Part shown: positions 1 through 8,683 of the stretch, piece by piece
How the letters are laid out: the number at the start of each line of letters is the position of its first letter
Numbering within the stretch: position 1 is the stretch's first letter
Source: Ectobacillus funiculus
GTDB taxonomy: Bacteria > Bacillota > Bacilli > Bacillales > Bacillaceae_G
Direction: 5' to 3' (one strand)
Assembly: GCF_042429435.1 (NCBI RefSeq)
Contig: NZ_JBHMAF010000034.1
DNA length: 64,000 nucleotides
Notes under the pieces: model-generated
The model's input: only the letters and a program-made list of their open reading frames with translations
Databases searched by the model: none
What the model was told of the DNA's origin: nothing
Translations under genes and position numbers: made by a program

Positions 1-1181
1 CAGGTGTTCAAATCTTAGATATCTCAACAATGATCGCTGCTCCTTTCGGGGCGACCTTATTAGCAGATTTAGGAGCGGAAGTGACCAAGGTGGAGCTGCC
101 TGGGAAAGGGGACACACTCCGGACGGTCGGACCATGGAAGGGAACAGAGCCTTTGAGATGGCCGGGGTTAGCGCGCAATAAGAAGTCGGTTACGTTAGAT
201 ATTCGTACAGATGAAGGGCGAGAAATCTTTAAAAAATTAATTAGTCAGGTAGACCTTCTTATTGAGAATTTTCGTCCAGGTACATTAGAAAAGTGGAATT
301 TAGGCTATGAAGAGCTGAAAAAAGTAAATCCTCGCTTGATTATGGTGCGTGTTTCCGGATACGGACAAACAGGCCCATATCGAGAAAAAGCCGGCTTCGG
401 GACTCCGGGCACGGCATTTAGCGGACATACAGCAATCCAGGGCTATCCTGATCGCCCTCCTGTTAGTCCTTCATACTCTCTGCTTGACTATATTACAGGT
501 GTATATGCGGCGTTCGCTGCTGTAAGCGCTCTCTATAACCGTGAGGCAAATGGTGAATCAGAAGGACAAGTAGTGGAAATGGGTCTGTATGAATCCCTCT
601 TCCGTATGCTAGAGTTCCTAGTTGCTGAGTATGACCAAAATGGCAAGGTAAGAGAAAGAAGTCCAGGTTTAGCAGGCCATTCAAGTCCAGCTGGCACATA
701 TGAGACGAAGGATGGCAAGTTTGTTGTTCTTGTTTGCAGTACAGATTCCACCTTTAACCGCTTGGCAGAAGCGATGGAACGAACAGATATGCTGACAGAT
801 CCTCGTTATCACACGAATTCTGAACGTTTACAGAATGACCATGAGGTGCAGGAAATCGTAATCAATTGGATTCGTCAATATACACAAAAGGAACTACAGG
901 AGAAATTAGACTTATTCGGTGTGCCAGTCAGCCCGATTTACACAATTGAAGATATTTTTAACGATCCTCATTACCAGGCGAGGGAAAACATCGTCGAGGT
1001 GGAACATCCGCGTTTAGGAACCATTAAAGTGCCTGGGGTTGTTCCGAAGTTTTCGAGCACGCCAGGAGCTATTCGCCACCGCGCGCCGGAATTAGGGGAG
1101 CATAATGAAGAAATTTTAGGCGGAAAACTTGGGTTATCGGCAGAAGAATTGGCTGTACTGAAAGAGAAGGGGGTTATTTAA
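1..1181 (+). CDS. Class III (CaiB/BaiF) acyl-CoA transferase, 5' partial
   Basis: This is a family III CoA-transferase, which moves CoA between acyl-CoA donors and carboxylic acid acceptors in the cytoplasm. The reading frame is open from base 3, so the true start lies before the window; the ATG at 30 falls inside the conserved N-terminal nucleotide-binding fold (VQILDIS, then LLADLGAEVTKVE). Further family motifs are LIENFRPG and VSGYGQTGPY. At the place where many relatives carry the catalytic aspartate I read Glu (GLYESLF, about residue 188 counted from base 30), so the exact reaction is uncertain. The stop is one base before the next ATG, which implies one operon with the lyase-like gene. 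Substrate is unknown; family assignment is firm. Confidence 0.9.
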   Translation, partial: GVQILDISTMIAAPFGATLLADLGAEVTKVELPGKGDTLRTVGPWKGTEPLRWPGLARNKKSVTLDIRTDEGREIFKKLISQVDLLIENFRPGTLEKWNLGYEELKKVNPRLIMVRVSGYGQTGPYREKAGFGTPGTAFSGHTAIQGYPDRPPVSPSYSLLDYITGVYAAFAAVSALYNREANGESEGQVVEMGLYESLFRMLEFLVAEYDQNGKVRERSPGLAGHSSPAGTYETKDGKFVVLVCSTDSTFNRLAEAMERTDMLTDPRYHTNSERLQNDHEVQEIVINWIRQYTQKELQEKLDLFGVPVSPIYTIEDIFNDPHYQARENIVEVEHPRLGTIKVPGVVPKFSSTPGAIRHRAPELGEHNEEILGGKLGLSAEELAVLKEKGVI

Positions 1182-1182
1182 G

Positions 1183-2142
1183 ATGAGTGGATTACAGGAG
1201 ATGGTACTGCCTCCTAAGGTTACAATTTGTGAGGTCGCGCCACGTGATGGGTTTCAAGCAGAAATGGAATGGATTCCGACGGAGCAAAAAATTCGAATGA
1301 TCCGCGAATTAGCGAAAACAGGCATTCAATCGATGGAAATTACATCCTTTGTGCATCCAAGGGCAATCCCGCAATTAAAGGATGCCGAAGAAGTTGTTAA
1401 AAGCGTTCAAGATTTAACCAATATTAAATTCCGTGCACTAGTCCCTAACGTGAAAGGTACACAGCGTGCCATTGATGCAGGGATTAAGAAGCTAAAGCTC
1501 ATGCTTTCTGCAACAGATTCTCATAGTTTATCCAATGCAAACTGCCTCGTGGAGGAAGCGCAAAATGGCTTTTATCCAATTATTGAACTGGCAGAAAAGC
1601 ATGGAGTTAAAGTCGGCGGTTCAATTTCTGTAGCTTTTGGCTGTCCGTACGAGGGGAAGGTACCAGTGGAGCGGATCGCTGCCATCGTTGAACGTTACAC
1701 TACGATGGGAATCGACGAAATTTCATTGGCTGATACAACGGGAATGGCCAATCCTAAGCAGGTGTACGATATGTTAGGGCAATTAAAAGCAGGTTTTCCA
1801 AGCATGACGTTTTCTATGCATCTGCATAATACAAGAGGAATGGCCCTTGCAAATGTTATAGCAGCCTTGCAGCAAGGAATTGTTCATTTTGACAGTTCGA
1901 TTGCAGGATTGGGCGGTTGTCCATATGCACCTAATGCAACTGGAAACATTGCCACAGAAGACGTTGTTCATGCATTAGAAGAGATGGGAGTTGGGACAGG
2001 GATTGATCTCACGGCTCTTATTGACGTAGCAAAGGATGTAAAGCAAACTATTGGCCATGACGGAGGAAGCTATATGCTTCAAGCTGGTCCATGTTCACAA
2101 CTGCATGCTAAACCAAAGGTTCAAGAGAAGCTAGGAAGTTAA
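1183..2142 (+). CDS. HMG-CoA lyase-like enzyme
   Basis: A 319-residue aldolase-type TIM barrel of the HMG-CoA lyase family, which cleaves 3-hydroxy-3-methylglutaryl-CoA to acetyl-CoA and acetoacetate. Diagnostic motifs are EVAPRDGFQ near the N-terminus (catalytic Arg-Asp), the metal-binding HLHNTRG, and the signature GLGGCPYAPNATGN with its active-site Cys. The start is set by an AGAAGGGGG ribosome site ending about ten bases before ATG 1183. It is tightly coupled to the preceding CoA-transferase, so the pair probably activates a branched organic acid to its CoA ester and then cleaves it, as in leucine or branched-dicarboxylate breakdown. A related citramalyl-type substrate cannot be excluded. 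A strong terminator follows. Confidence 0.88.
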   Translation: MSGLQEMVLPPKVTICEVAPRDGFQAEMEWIPTEQKIRMIRELAKTGIQSMEITSFVHPRAIPQLKDAEEVVKSVQDLTNIKFRALVPNVKGTQRAIDAGIKKLKLMLSATDSHSLSNANCLVEEAQNGFYPIIELAEKHGVKVGGSISVAFGCPYEGKVPVERIAAIVERYTTMGIDEISLADTTGMANPKQVYDMLGQLKAGFPSMTFSMHLHNTRGMALANVIAALQQGIVHFDSSIAGLGGCPYAPNATGNIATEDVVHALEEMGVGTGIDLTALIDVAKDVKQTIGHDGGSYMLQAGPCSQLHAKPKVQEKLGS

Positions 2143-2228
2143 ATAGATTGGGATAATAGAACATATCTATCTCCCGACAATAGATTTAGAAGGAAATACG
2201 ATTGCCTCTTAATTTAAGTACATTATGA

Positions 2229-2282
2229 GATACCAAGCAGCCAAGGATTTTTTTAGCCTTGGCTGTTTGGTATCATTTTTTA
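2229..2282 (+). terminator. Rho-independent terminator after the lyase-like gene
   Basis: An 18-base arm beginning GATACCAA (2229-2246) pairs with 2257-2274 with one mismatch, and a T-run follows. It closes the CoA-transferase/lyase operon. Confidence 0.85.
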
Positions 2283-2336
2283 CACTGTAGGAAAGTATAG
2301 ATTTTTAGCTGGAAGACTATTCGATGAGTTTTCTTT
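2281..2336 (+). repeat. Family-1 repeat, internally deleted copy
   Basis: The 5' part of family 1 (TACACTGTAGGAAAGTATAG) is joined directly to its 3' end (GAGTTTTCTTT), so the middle is missing. It directly abuts the terminator T-run. The rest of the gap to 2670 shows no gene; I see nothing else there. Confidence 0.7.
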
Positions 2337-2670
2337 AAATCTTAATTCCACCACTTTAATCCTCGATTGTTAAATCGTATCCTGCAAATTTGGTGCTATA
2401 ACTCCCGAAAGTCCTTACGACTCCTTTATGAATCTATCCAAATATTTAACTATACTAACAATATACATCTTACATAGACCATAGTATGGAAAAATTAGAT
2501 AGGTTCCGTAACGCAACTTGAACTTATGATTGTTTTCCTGATAAGAGAGGGTGACACCTAAAAAGCTTGATTGCAAGGCAAATTCAGTGTAGGATGTAAA
2601 TGAATTCCATCCAGTGGAATCTATTTTGATCAATAAACCATTTTATTAACTATAAAAGGATGATGAAAAG

Positions 2671-3435
2671 ATGCCGGCTGAAAAAGAAAATGGAGGGCAA
2701 GGAATACGAACCGTTCAAAGGGCTTTGGATATTCTGGCTTGCTTTAGTGAAGCACAATCTGAATTAAATCTTACGCAAATTTCGGAAAAGATAGGATTAG
2801 CTAAATCTACAACAACTAGGCTTTTGGCAACCTTAGAGCAGAATGGGTATGTAGAAAAGGATTTATCAACGCTTAAATATAGGCTCGGTAAAACAATTTA
2901 TTATTTAGGTCATATAGCTGGTAAGTCCATTGAGTTAAAAACTATTGCAAAGCCTATTATGGACAAATTACGGGACGAAACAAAGGAAACCATTAACTTA
3001 CACATTTTGGATGGTACTCATAGAGTGTGTATTGAGCAATCTCTAGGACTTAATACTATCAGTCATAGCATAAAAATTGGAGCAAAACACCCTTTATGGG
3101 CGGGGGCCGGAGGAAAAGCAATTCTTGCTTTTCAGGATGACGAATTTATCAAAACGGTTTTAGAAGGTGCAGTCAATCCGAGAGAAGAGTTAATAAATGA
3201 ATTAAAAGAAATAAAAACAACATACTTTTGTAGTAGTATTGACGAAGAAGAAATTGGCTCTTCAGCTGTTTCAGCGCCGATTTTTAATCTAGACGGAGTG
3301 GTCAAGGCGTCCTTATCGATTTCTGGACCAACGAGTAGATTTTCTCAAGAAAATATAAAACATTACCAAAAAATTGTTAAAGATGCGGCTATTTTAATAT
3401 CTTCCAAAATGGGTTACTTTCACGAAGAAAGCTGA
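2671..3435 (+). CDS. IclR family transcriptional regulator
   Basis: A 254-residue DNA-binding regulator of the IclR family. An N-terminal winged helix-turn-helix occupies about residues 13-70 (TVQRALDILACFSEA, then LAKSTTTRLLATLEQNGY), and a C-terminal effector-binding GAF-like domain follows (HPLWAGAGGKAILAF, then SSAVSAPIFNLDGVVKASLSI). ATG 2671 is preceded by AAAGGATGATGAAAAG. IclR proteins commonly control neighbouring aromatic or organic-acid catabolic genes, so the CoA-transferase/lyase operon upstream is the natural candidate target. That link is inference from position only. No clear operator palindrome was found. The base composition looks somewhat more AT-rich than the adjacent genes. 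Confidence 0.9.
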   Translation: MPAEKENGGQGIRTVQRALDILACFSEAQSELNLTQISEKIGLAKSTTTRLLATLEQNGYVEKDLSTLKYRLGKTIYYLGHIAGKSIELKTIAKPIMDKLRDETKETINLHILDGTHRVCIEQSLGLNTISHSIKIGAKHPLWAGAGGKAILAFQDDEFIKTVLEGAVNPREELINELKEIKTTYFCSSIDEEEIGSSAVSAPIFNLDGVVKASLSISGPTSRFSQENIKHYQKIVKDAAILISSKMGYFHEES

Positions 3436-3577
3436 CCGCGGGACTATTCCGATAAGCTTTGTTGCGTACTAAGAAGAGGTGGATAAATACAGAATACTCT
3501 ATACATGGTATACGAAGGTATGCCATAATGAAGGTAAAAAATGATGCCAAATGCATCTAGAGCCGTGAGGGAGAATT

Positions 3578-4333
3578 ATGAAGAGCAGATGGTTTAATGA
3601 GGAAAAGCTTCCGTATATATGTACGCCGTTGATAGGAAAGAATACAGATGAGCTGATTGGTGAGTTAACAAGTATTGTCTCGAAAAAGCCGGATGTAATT
3701 GAATGGCGCGTTGATTTTTATGAAAATATTGCTGATTTTAATGAAGTCCTAGCGGCAGCTCAAGCGATTTATGAAAACAGCGATGGTATCCCAATCTTGT
3801 TTACCATTCGTTCTGATAGAGAAGGCGGTGAGTCAATCTCTTTATCAGAAGAGGACAAGGTTGAGCTGATTAGTGAATTATGCAAAAGCCGTTTTATAGC
3901 TATGGTTGATTATGAGCTTTCGAATGAACCGAGCAATATTCAGCGTGTTCGTGAGGTTTCTAGAGAGCATGGGAAGGCGCTTGTCATGTCTTACCATAAT
4001 TTCGGATGTACACCTAAAAAGCCAGAGATTTTAAAGCAAATTCTTTTGGCGGAGTTTTATGGTGCTGATGTAGCCAAGGCATCTGTTATGCCTGTAGACA
4101 AACAGGATGTGCTCACTCTATTAGAGGTAACAAGAGAGGCAGTAGACATGCTAACGATTCCTGTTCTTACGATTTCGATGGGTGCGCTTGGTTCAATGAG
4201 CAGAGTGATGGGCTGGATGTACGGATCGGTGATGACCTTTGCGGTTGGCGCGAACAGCTCGGCTCCTGGACAGATTCCAATTGATGATTTACGACAGATG
4301 ATTGCAATGGCAAAGCGGTTTGCTGGGGAGTAA
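3578..4333 (+). CDS. aroD: Type I 3-dehydroquinate dehydratase
   Basis: Catalyses dehydration of 3-dehydroquinate to 3-dehydroshikimate in the shikimate pathway by the Schiff-base (type I) mechanism. At 251 residues it has the usual length. The catalytic set is visible: Glu42 and Arg44 in IEWRVDF, His140 in MSYHNF, and the Schiff-base Lys167 in GADVAKASVMP. The start ATG 3578 has GAGGGAGAA upstream. It stands alone, downstream of the IclR gene and next to the CoA-ester module, so either a biosynthetic or a quinate/shikimate catabolic role is possible. A bidirectional terminator follows, shared with the convergent acyltransferase gene. Confidence 0.95.
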   Translation: MKSRWFNEEKLPYICTPLIGKNTDELIGELTSIVSKKPDVIEWRVDFYENIADFNEVLAAAQAIYENSDGIPILFTIRSDREGGESISLSEEDKVELISELCKSRFIAMVDYELSNEPSNIQRVREVSREHGKALVMSYHNFGCTPKKPEILKQILLAEFYGADVAKASVMPVDKQDVLTLLEVTREAVDMLTIPVLTISMGALGSMSRVMGWMYGSVMTFAVGANSSAPGQIPIDDLRQMIAMAKRFAGE

Positions 4334-4357
4334 TAAGCAGACATAGCTTAAATCAAG

Positions 4358-4390
4358 AAAAGCCGGATACCCGAGGGTGTCCGGCTTTTG
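4358..4390. terminator. Bidirectional terminator between aroD and the acyltransferase
   Basis: The stem AAAGCCGGA / TCCGGCTTT has A and T runs on its two sides and sits between convergent genes. Confidence 0.8.
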
Positions 4391-4394
4391 CTTT

Positions 4395-4440
4395 GAGAAA
4401 TTTTAGGGATAAAAGATAAATGCAACTACGCCTCTCTCTT
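4395..4440 (+). repeat. Family-1 repeat fragment (middle part)
   Basis: GAGAAATTTTAGGGAT followed by TGCAACTACGCCTCT matches the middle of family 1. The 5' and 3' ends are absent. It overlaps the end of the convergent acyltransferase gene, whose stop lies at about 4445. Confidence 0.6.
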
Positions 4441-4444
4441 TATC

Positions 4445-5626
4445 CTACTGCTTTTTCACACGGTTGGGAATAGGGAAGGAAAAGACCGGTAAATTGATTT
4501 CCGGCTTTCCAGCGGGTCCCGCCAGAAGGCGTCCAAACGGTACGAATGTAAATAGTACGATGCTTCCAATCGATAATGCAGTTGTGCAAGCAAATAAAAG
4601 CAAGGCGTACACAATGGAGTTTGCCGGAATTGAAAACGATGCTAGCAGGCGTACACATATATGAAGGAAGAAAAAGTGTCCTAGATATGATCCGTACGTA
4701 AAGCGCCCGATAAAACGAAGCAGCTTGTATACAAATGTTCTGCTGTTTACGATTGTCATAGACAGTGCATATAGCAGCATAATTTCTGAAACGATGTAGA
4801 GAAACATTGACGGCTTTAAGTATGTTGATACCTGTAGATGAATAGCCCGCACCCCACCAAAGGAAAGCAATTCATAGCCTACTTTTAGGAATAAGGCAAT
4901 AAAAAGAAACGTATTGAGCGGAACCTGCTTAATAATAAATCTGCGCCATTTCCGTAATGTTACCGCCGCTATCCCGCCGAAGATAAAATAAAACGAATAA
5001 AATAAAAACGAACGATCTGTATATTGCAGCAGAACTGAGTTTGTTAAGCGTTCTCCGTTAAAAATATAGTGCGAGGATACCCACATGAGTAAAAAATAAG
5101 CAAGTGCAAACATACCAATCACTTTATACAAGTCAAAGATCGAATGTACTCTATGACGAAACCAGTGAAAGAGAACAAATAAAACAGGAAACAGCAGATG
5201 AATTTGGAACATCATTACGACGTACCAAAGGTGTGGTGCCGCATTGCCTGCCAAGATAGCTTTCCAAGCCTCTGATAGCGTACCTCCTGATAAAAATGGC
5301 ATTCTTTCCGCCATGACAAGGTAGATAGCTGACCAAATGATATAGGGAATCATAAGCTCAGACACCTTTTCCAAGATATAATGCTGATAGTAAACCTGTT
5401 TTTCATGATGATAAAAGAGAGTAAAGCCTACGATAAAAATAAAGGCAGGAGCTGAGAATTTCGCAAAATTAAAGAACATTCCCATCATGATCGCTTGTTC
5501 AGGCATAATATTTGGCTGGTTGATTGTATAGGTAAGTGCGCTTTGAAGAACGACTGCAAGAAAAGCCAGGCTTTGTAAGATTTTTAGCTCTGGTACTTCT
5601 TTCTTACAAGAAACACGGGTTGTCAT
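4445..5626 (-). CDS. Acyltransferase 3 family membrane protein
   Basis: A 393-residue polytopic membrane protein of the acyltransferase-3 (OafA/WecH-like) family, which transfers acyl groups, often acetyl, to cell-surface glycans or other extracytoplasmic acceptors. About ten hydrophobic segments are visible. The first half carries the family-typical order of helices (LQSLAFLAVVLQSALTY, APAFIFIVGFTLFY, LMIPYIIWSAIYLV) and the loop APHLWYVVMMFQIHLLFPVL. The start is supported by GGAGATGG upstream on the minus strand. It is a single gene, divergent from the Cys-rich small gene and convergent with aroD. The acceptor is unknown; the nearby deacetylase and teichoic-acid genes make a wall polymer plausible. 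Confidence 0.85.
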   Translation of the reverse strand: MTTRVSCKKEVPELKILQSLAFLAVVLQSALTYTINQPNIMPEQAIMMGMFFNFAKFSAPAFIFIVGFTLFYHHEKQVYYQHYILEKVSELMIPYIIWSAIYLVMAERMPFLSGGTLSEAWKAILAGNAAPHLWYVVMMFQIHLLFPVLFVLFHWFRHRVHSIFDLYKVIGMFALAYFLLMWVSSHYIFNGERLTNSVLLQYTDRSFLFYSFYFIFGGIAAVTLRKWRRFIIKQVPLNTFLFIALFLKVGYELLSFGGVRAIHLQVSTYLKPSMFLYIVSEIMLLYALSMTIVNSRTFVYKLLRFIGRFTYGSYLGHFFFLHICVRLLASFSIPANSIVYALLLFACTTALSIGSIVLFTFVPFGRLLAGPAGKPEINLPVFSFPIPNRVKKQ

Positions 5627-5804
5627 AAAGAACCATCTCCTATTCTATAATACAGATTATAGTACGATTATTTATTAGAAGACATGACAGGTTTGTGAAA
5701 CTTTTAACATAGTTACAGAGATATACAATAAGTGAAAAAATTATATAAAAAAAGCATTCACCCTTTCGGATAAGCACTCATTTACTATAGTAGGAGGTGA
5801 GAGA

Positions 5805-6092
5805 TTGGGAGATTACAAAAAATACCTCGAGCATATAATGGTTCCGCTCGGTTACTATGGGAGATGTTTCTCGTTACCGTGTTGCCCTAAGCCTTGCTGC
5901 TGTTGTCAGTGCTGCTGTTGTCAGTGCTGCAGTTGTACATGCTGTAGTTGTCAGTGCTGCAGTTGTACAGGCTATAGTTGTACATGTTGTAGTTGTCAGT
6001 GCTGCAGTTGTACAGGCTATAGTTGTACATGTTGTAGTCGTCAGTCCTGCAGTTGTGCATGCTGTTGCGGTTTTTGCAAGTGTAAGCAGTAA
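5805..6092 (+). CDS. Extremely cysteine-rich small repeat protein
   Basis: Not recognised as a named family. The 95-residue product starts at TTG 5805 behind a near-perfect Shine-Dalgarno AGGAGGTGA (5792-5800), which argues strongly for translation. The first 22 residues are ordinary; the remainder is built of CC, SC, TC and QC pairs, with 37 cysteines in all (39%). Three units of 45 bp (5931-5975, 5976-6020, 6021-6065, the last diverged) encode SCTCCSCQCCSCTGY-type repeats. A perfect terminator follows. Such a protein could bind metals or be a disulfide-crosslinked spore-surface component; neither is shown here. Other frames through the repeat are also open because of low complexity, but they lack ribosome sites. 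Confidence 0.7.
   Translation: MGDYKKYLEHIMVPLGYYGRCFSLPCCPKPCCCCQCCCCQCCSCTCCSCQCCSCTGYSCTCCSCQCCSCTGYSCTCCSRQSCSCACCCGFCKCKQ
5931..6065 (+). repeat. 45-bp tandem repeat, three units
   Basis: Units at 5931, 5976 and 6021. The first two differ at one base; the third carries several changes. The period is a multiple of three, so the protein repeats in frame. Confidence 0.85.
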
Positions 6093-6135
6093 GCAGGCTA
6101 AGGAGGGAGAAGGGAACGAGAGCGCTCCCGCATAC

Positions 6136-6167
6136 AAAAAAGTCGATTATGTTGAATCGACTTTTTT
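6136..6167. terminator. Bidirectional terminator between Cys-rich gene and deacetylase
   Basis: A perfect 13-bp stem AAAAAAGTCGATT / AATCGACTTTTTT with a 6-base loop serves both convergent genes. Confidence 0.88.
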
Positions 6168-6187
6168 GCGTTTTTCGGCCGAAGAGC

Positions 6188-7003
6188 TCAAAAACGTTCA
6201 TCATTCCAGAAGTTTACCTCCACATGGTGGTCCGGGCTGTAAGGAAGCAGCTCATAGCCGCTTTTGCGCAGGAAAGCGATAATGTTAGGTAATGCTTTGA
6301 CGGTTACGGCAGAGTCATGCATTAGAATAACTTCTACATTATGTCTGTTTTGATTTATTACATTTTTCACTAAGGAAGAGGCAGTTTGTGTTTGCTTCCA
6401 ATCATCTGTGTCAATAGTCCAATCCCATAGCTTGAAATGAGAGTTGGCAAGAGCATCTCGATAGGGCTGTTTTAAATAGGGCTTGCTTCCGTATGGCACG
6501 CGTACTAAATGTGTTTGTACGCCGGTGACAGACGCAACAATGTTTTTTGCTTGCTCCATCTCTGTTAGTAAAACTTCAGGATCGCTATTGTATAATTTTC
6601 CAGCGTTGTGTGACATGCTATGTAGGCCGAGATAGTGACCATGCTGCAGAATTAGGCGCATGGTTTGTGGGTAGCGGGATACTTGACTGCCGATGACGAA
6701 GAAGGTTGCTTTTGCTTTTTCCTTTTTTAATATACTTAAAATGTGGGGTGTGTATTTGTTTGGTCCGTCATCAAAGGTCAGGTAGGCAACTTTTTTAGGA
6801 TAATGAATTTCGACGTTAACGCATTCTTTTACGAAGCGAGATTGCTCTGGTGAGAGTGGTTTAGGCGATAAGCTTGATTGTCGCTCTCGGTGTGTATGAA
6901 CAGGTGAAGCAAACGGAAAAGCCCTAGCAGATGGCGAAAAGCAGAAAAGCGAGATGACTATGCTCACACAAAGAAAGTAAATGAGCAGAAGCTGTTTTCT
7001 CAT
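6188..7003 (-). CDS. Secreted polysaccharide deacetylase (NodB domain)
   Basis: A NodB-fold, metal-dependent de-N-acetylase acting on extracellular glycans such as peptidoglycan or chitooligosaccharides. The N-terminus is a signal peptide (KQLLLIYFLCVSIVISLFCF, then ARA as likely cleavage site). The catalytic motif TFDDGP (Asp78-Asp79) and the metal motif HSMSH (His128, His132) are intact, followed by RVPYGSKPY and later LMHDS. Upstream in-frame GTG 7015 and ATG 7012 sit on top of the AAGGTG ribosome site, so ATG 7003, 11 bases after AAGG, is preferred; the product is then 271 residues. It is a monocistronic minus-strand gene between a Cys-rich gene and tagO. Confidence 0.9.
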   Translation of the reverse strand: MRKQLLLIYFLCVSIVISLFCFSPSARAFPFASPVHTHRERQSSLSPKPLSPEQSRFVKECVNVEIHYPKKVAYLTFDDGPNKYTPHILSILKKEKAKATFFVIGSQVSRYPQTMRLILQHGHYLGLHSMSHNAGKLYNSDPEVLLTEMEQAKNIVASVTGVQTHLVRVPYGSKPYLKQPYRDALANSHFKLWDWTIDTDDWKQTQTASSLVKNVINQNRHNVEVILMHDSAVTVKALPNIIAFLRKSGYELLPYSPDHHVEVNFWNDERF

Positions 7004-7136
7004 ATTGTTCATCACCTTGCATATGATGGAGTTATATTATTAGTATGTTCGAATAGATTCTGCCTAAACCGAGCAGATTATGGAAATCAGAAAGGCGGAA
7101 TCGAGCTATTCTGCTTATAAAGGAGACCGTTTTTCA

Positions 7137-7172
7137 CACTGCAGGAAGGTATAAATTTCCAGATAGGAGTCT
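7137..7172 (+). repeat. Family-1 repeat, 5' fragment
   Basis: CACTGCAGGAAGGTATAAAT and TTCCAG match the first third of family 1; the remainder is lost. Confidence 0.6.
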
Positions 7173-7221
7173 TTATACGAAAAGGGTTTTACGGCAGCAG
7201 ATTGATGGGCTATATAACAGC

Positions 7222-7253
7222 AAAAAAACGCCATTCCCAAAGGGGAATGACGT
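7222..7253 (-). terminator. tagO terminator
   Basis: Read on the minus strand, ACGTCATTCCC pairs with GGGAATGGCGT (one G-T pair) and a run of seven T follows. It starts right at the stop codon of tagO. Confidence 0.82.
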
Positions 7254-8333
7254 TTACATATCCTGATAGCGAGATTGTTGACGTGTCTTTACCTTCTTAA
7301 AGAACGATAAAATCGGTCTATATCGCTCGTGCACAATTCCAATAATTTCTGCTACAATCTCCATGAGTAAAATCAAGCCGAAGATAATGATGATGGATAC
7401 CCATACAGTTGCGCTTTTAAATAAGACAGCGATTAAGCTGAAGAAAATCCCAAATGTGTAAATGAGTAAAACCGTTGTACGATGGGAAAATCCCATTGCT
7501 AGTAAACGATGATGCAAATGTGATTTATCTGGCGCAGAAATCGGCTTTTTGTTGACAATTCTGCGAATAATAGCAAATGTAGTATCAAAAATTGGTACAC
7601 CCAAGATAATAATAGGAACGATAAAGCTAAACATCGTTACACTTTTGTATAAGCCCAGCAATGAAAGAATCGCAATGCAGTATCCTAGAAATAATGCACC
7701 GGTATCTCCCATGAAAATTTTCGCTGGATGGAAGTTATAGAACAAAAATCCTAGTGTACTTGCCAATGCAATAATAGCAAGTGTGGCAATCATCAATCTG
7801 CCTTCTAAAAATCCCATGGTAGCGATTGTTGCTAAGGCGATGGAAGAGATGCCTCCGGATAAGCCGTCTAGTCCGTCAATGAGATTAATAGCGTTTGTGA
7901 TAGCAACAATCCAAATTACTGTAACTGGATATGCCCATACACCAAGCTCATATTTGTCAAGAAGCGGAATGGTAAGATGGTCAATGGTAAGTCCGCTTTT
8001 CACAATGAGAAGGGCAGCGGCAATTTGACCAATCAGTTTAACCTTTGCTGATAATTCATGTACGTCATCTAAAATTCCAATGCCAACAATAATGAGGGCA
8101 CCGACGATGATCGTTGTCATTTGTTGGTGATACAATCCGCTTGCAAAATATCCTGCTGCAACCCCGATAAAAATCGCTAATCCTCCAAGGCGAGGCATAA
8201 TTCGCTGATGTACTTTGCGGGCATTCGGCTTATCGATGGCACCGATCTTAAAAGCCAGCTTCATAACAACAGGGGTCGCGATCACTGCTGTGATCAGGGA
8301 TATTACAAACGCAAAAATAATTTGCGAGTTCAC
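7254..8333 (-). CDS. tagO: Undecaprenyl-phosphate GlcNAc-1-phosphate transferase
   Basis: Initiates wall teichoic acid synthesis by placing GlcNAc-1-phosphate on undecaprenyl phosphate at the cytoplasmic face of the membrane. The product has 359 residues, the normal TagO length, with about eleven membrane helices. Family motifs are DKPNARKVHQRIMPRLGG, the catalytic DD in GIGILDDVHELS, NAINLIDGLDGL, FMGDTGALFLGY and the HLHHRL loop. The start is GTG 8333 behind AAGGGTGGGG. It is closest to B. subtilis TagO in its C-terminal half (LLGLYKSVTMFS; GVPIFDTTFAIIRR). A second, more divergent homologue lies at 14154. It is divergent from galU, with a 350-bp AT-rich region between them. Confidence 0.93.
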   Translation of the reverse strand: MNSQIIFAFVISLITAVIATPVVMKLAFKIGAIDKPNARKVHQRIMPRLGGLAIFIGVAAGYFASGLYHQQMTTIIVGALIIVGIGILDDVHELSAKVKLIGQIAAALLIVKSGLTIDHLTIPLLDKYELGVWAYPVTVIWIVAITNAINLIDGLDGLSGGISSIALATIATMGFLEGRLMIATLAIIALASTLGFLFYNFHPAKIFMGDTGALFLGYCIAILSLLGLYKSVTMFSFIVPIIILGVPIFDTTFAIIRRIVNKKPISAPDKSHLHHRLLAMGFSHRTTVLLIYTFGIFFSLIAVLFKSATVWVSIIIIFGLILLMEIVAEIIGIVHERYRPILSFFKKVKTRQQSRYQDM

Positions 8334-8683
8334 TCATACCCCACCCTTAAGTATAGTTTTAAAATGGTTTTCACAAAACTATTTATAGGCTATTAATATA
8401 TACGTTCCTCAACTCATAACATATCGTATCATAAAAAATCTAGAATTCAATCTTTTTTTATTATGAATTTTATTACCTTCTTGTAACAATGTAAAAAAAC
8501 AATGTAAACATAGATATAGGTTGTTTTTTAAAAATTAAGAAATTTTTATGTGGTAAACTGCCTGGAGTTTCAGCAACTGCAGGTATGAAAAGACTGAATA
8601 TGGTATAATTATCATGAAATGGAATATTTACAATCCTTGGATTTGAATAGATTTATATAGATCGTGAATAGGAGGGAATATGT
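8334..8683. other. Intergenic region between divergent tagO and galU
   Basis: AT-rich region that must hold both promoters. It contains two direct repeats of ACAATGTAAA (8486-8495 and 8499-8508), 13 bases apart start to start. The spacing does not fit the WalR or PhoP consensus, so no regulator is assigned. Confidence 0.4.

Noticed and set aside
2415..2633. 72-residue minus-strand frame before the IclR gene
   Set aside because: No ribosome site, no recognisable domain, AT-rich intergenic composition.
5857..6282. Open frames on both strands through the Cys-rich repeat (alanine/valine- or threonine-rich)
   Set aside because: They arise from the low-complexity 45-bp repeat, have no ribosome site, and the plus frame runs through the terminator into the antisense of the deacetylase.
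8482..8508. WalR or PhoP boxes between tagO and galU
   Set aside because: TGTAAC and two TGTAAA hexamers are present, but the gaps are 2 and 7 bases instead of 5.
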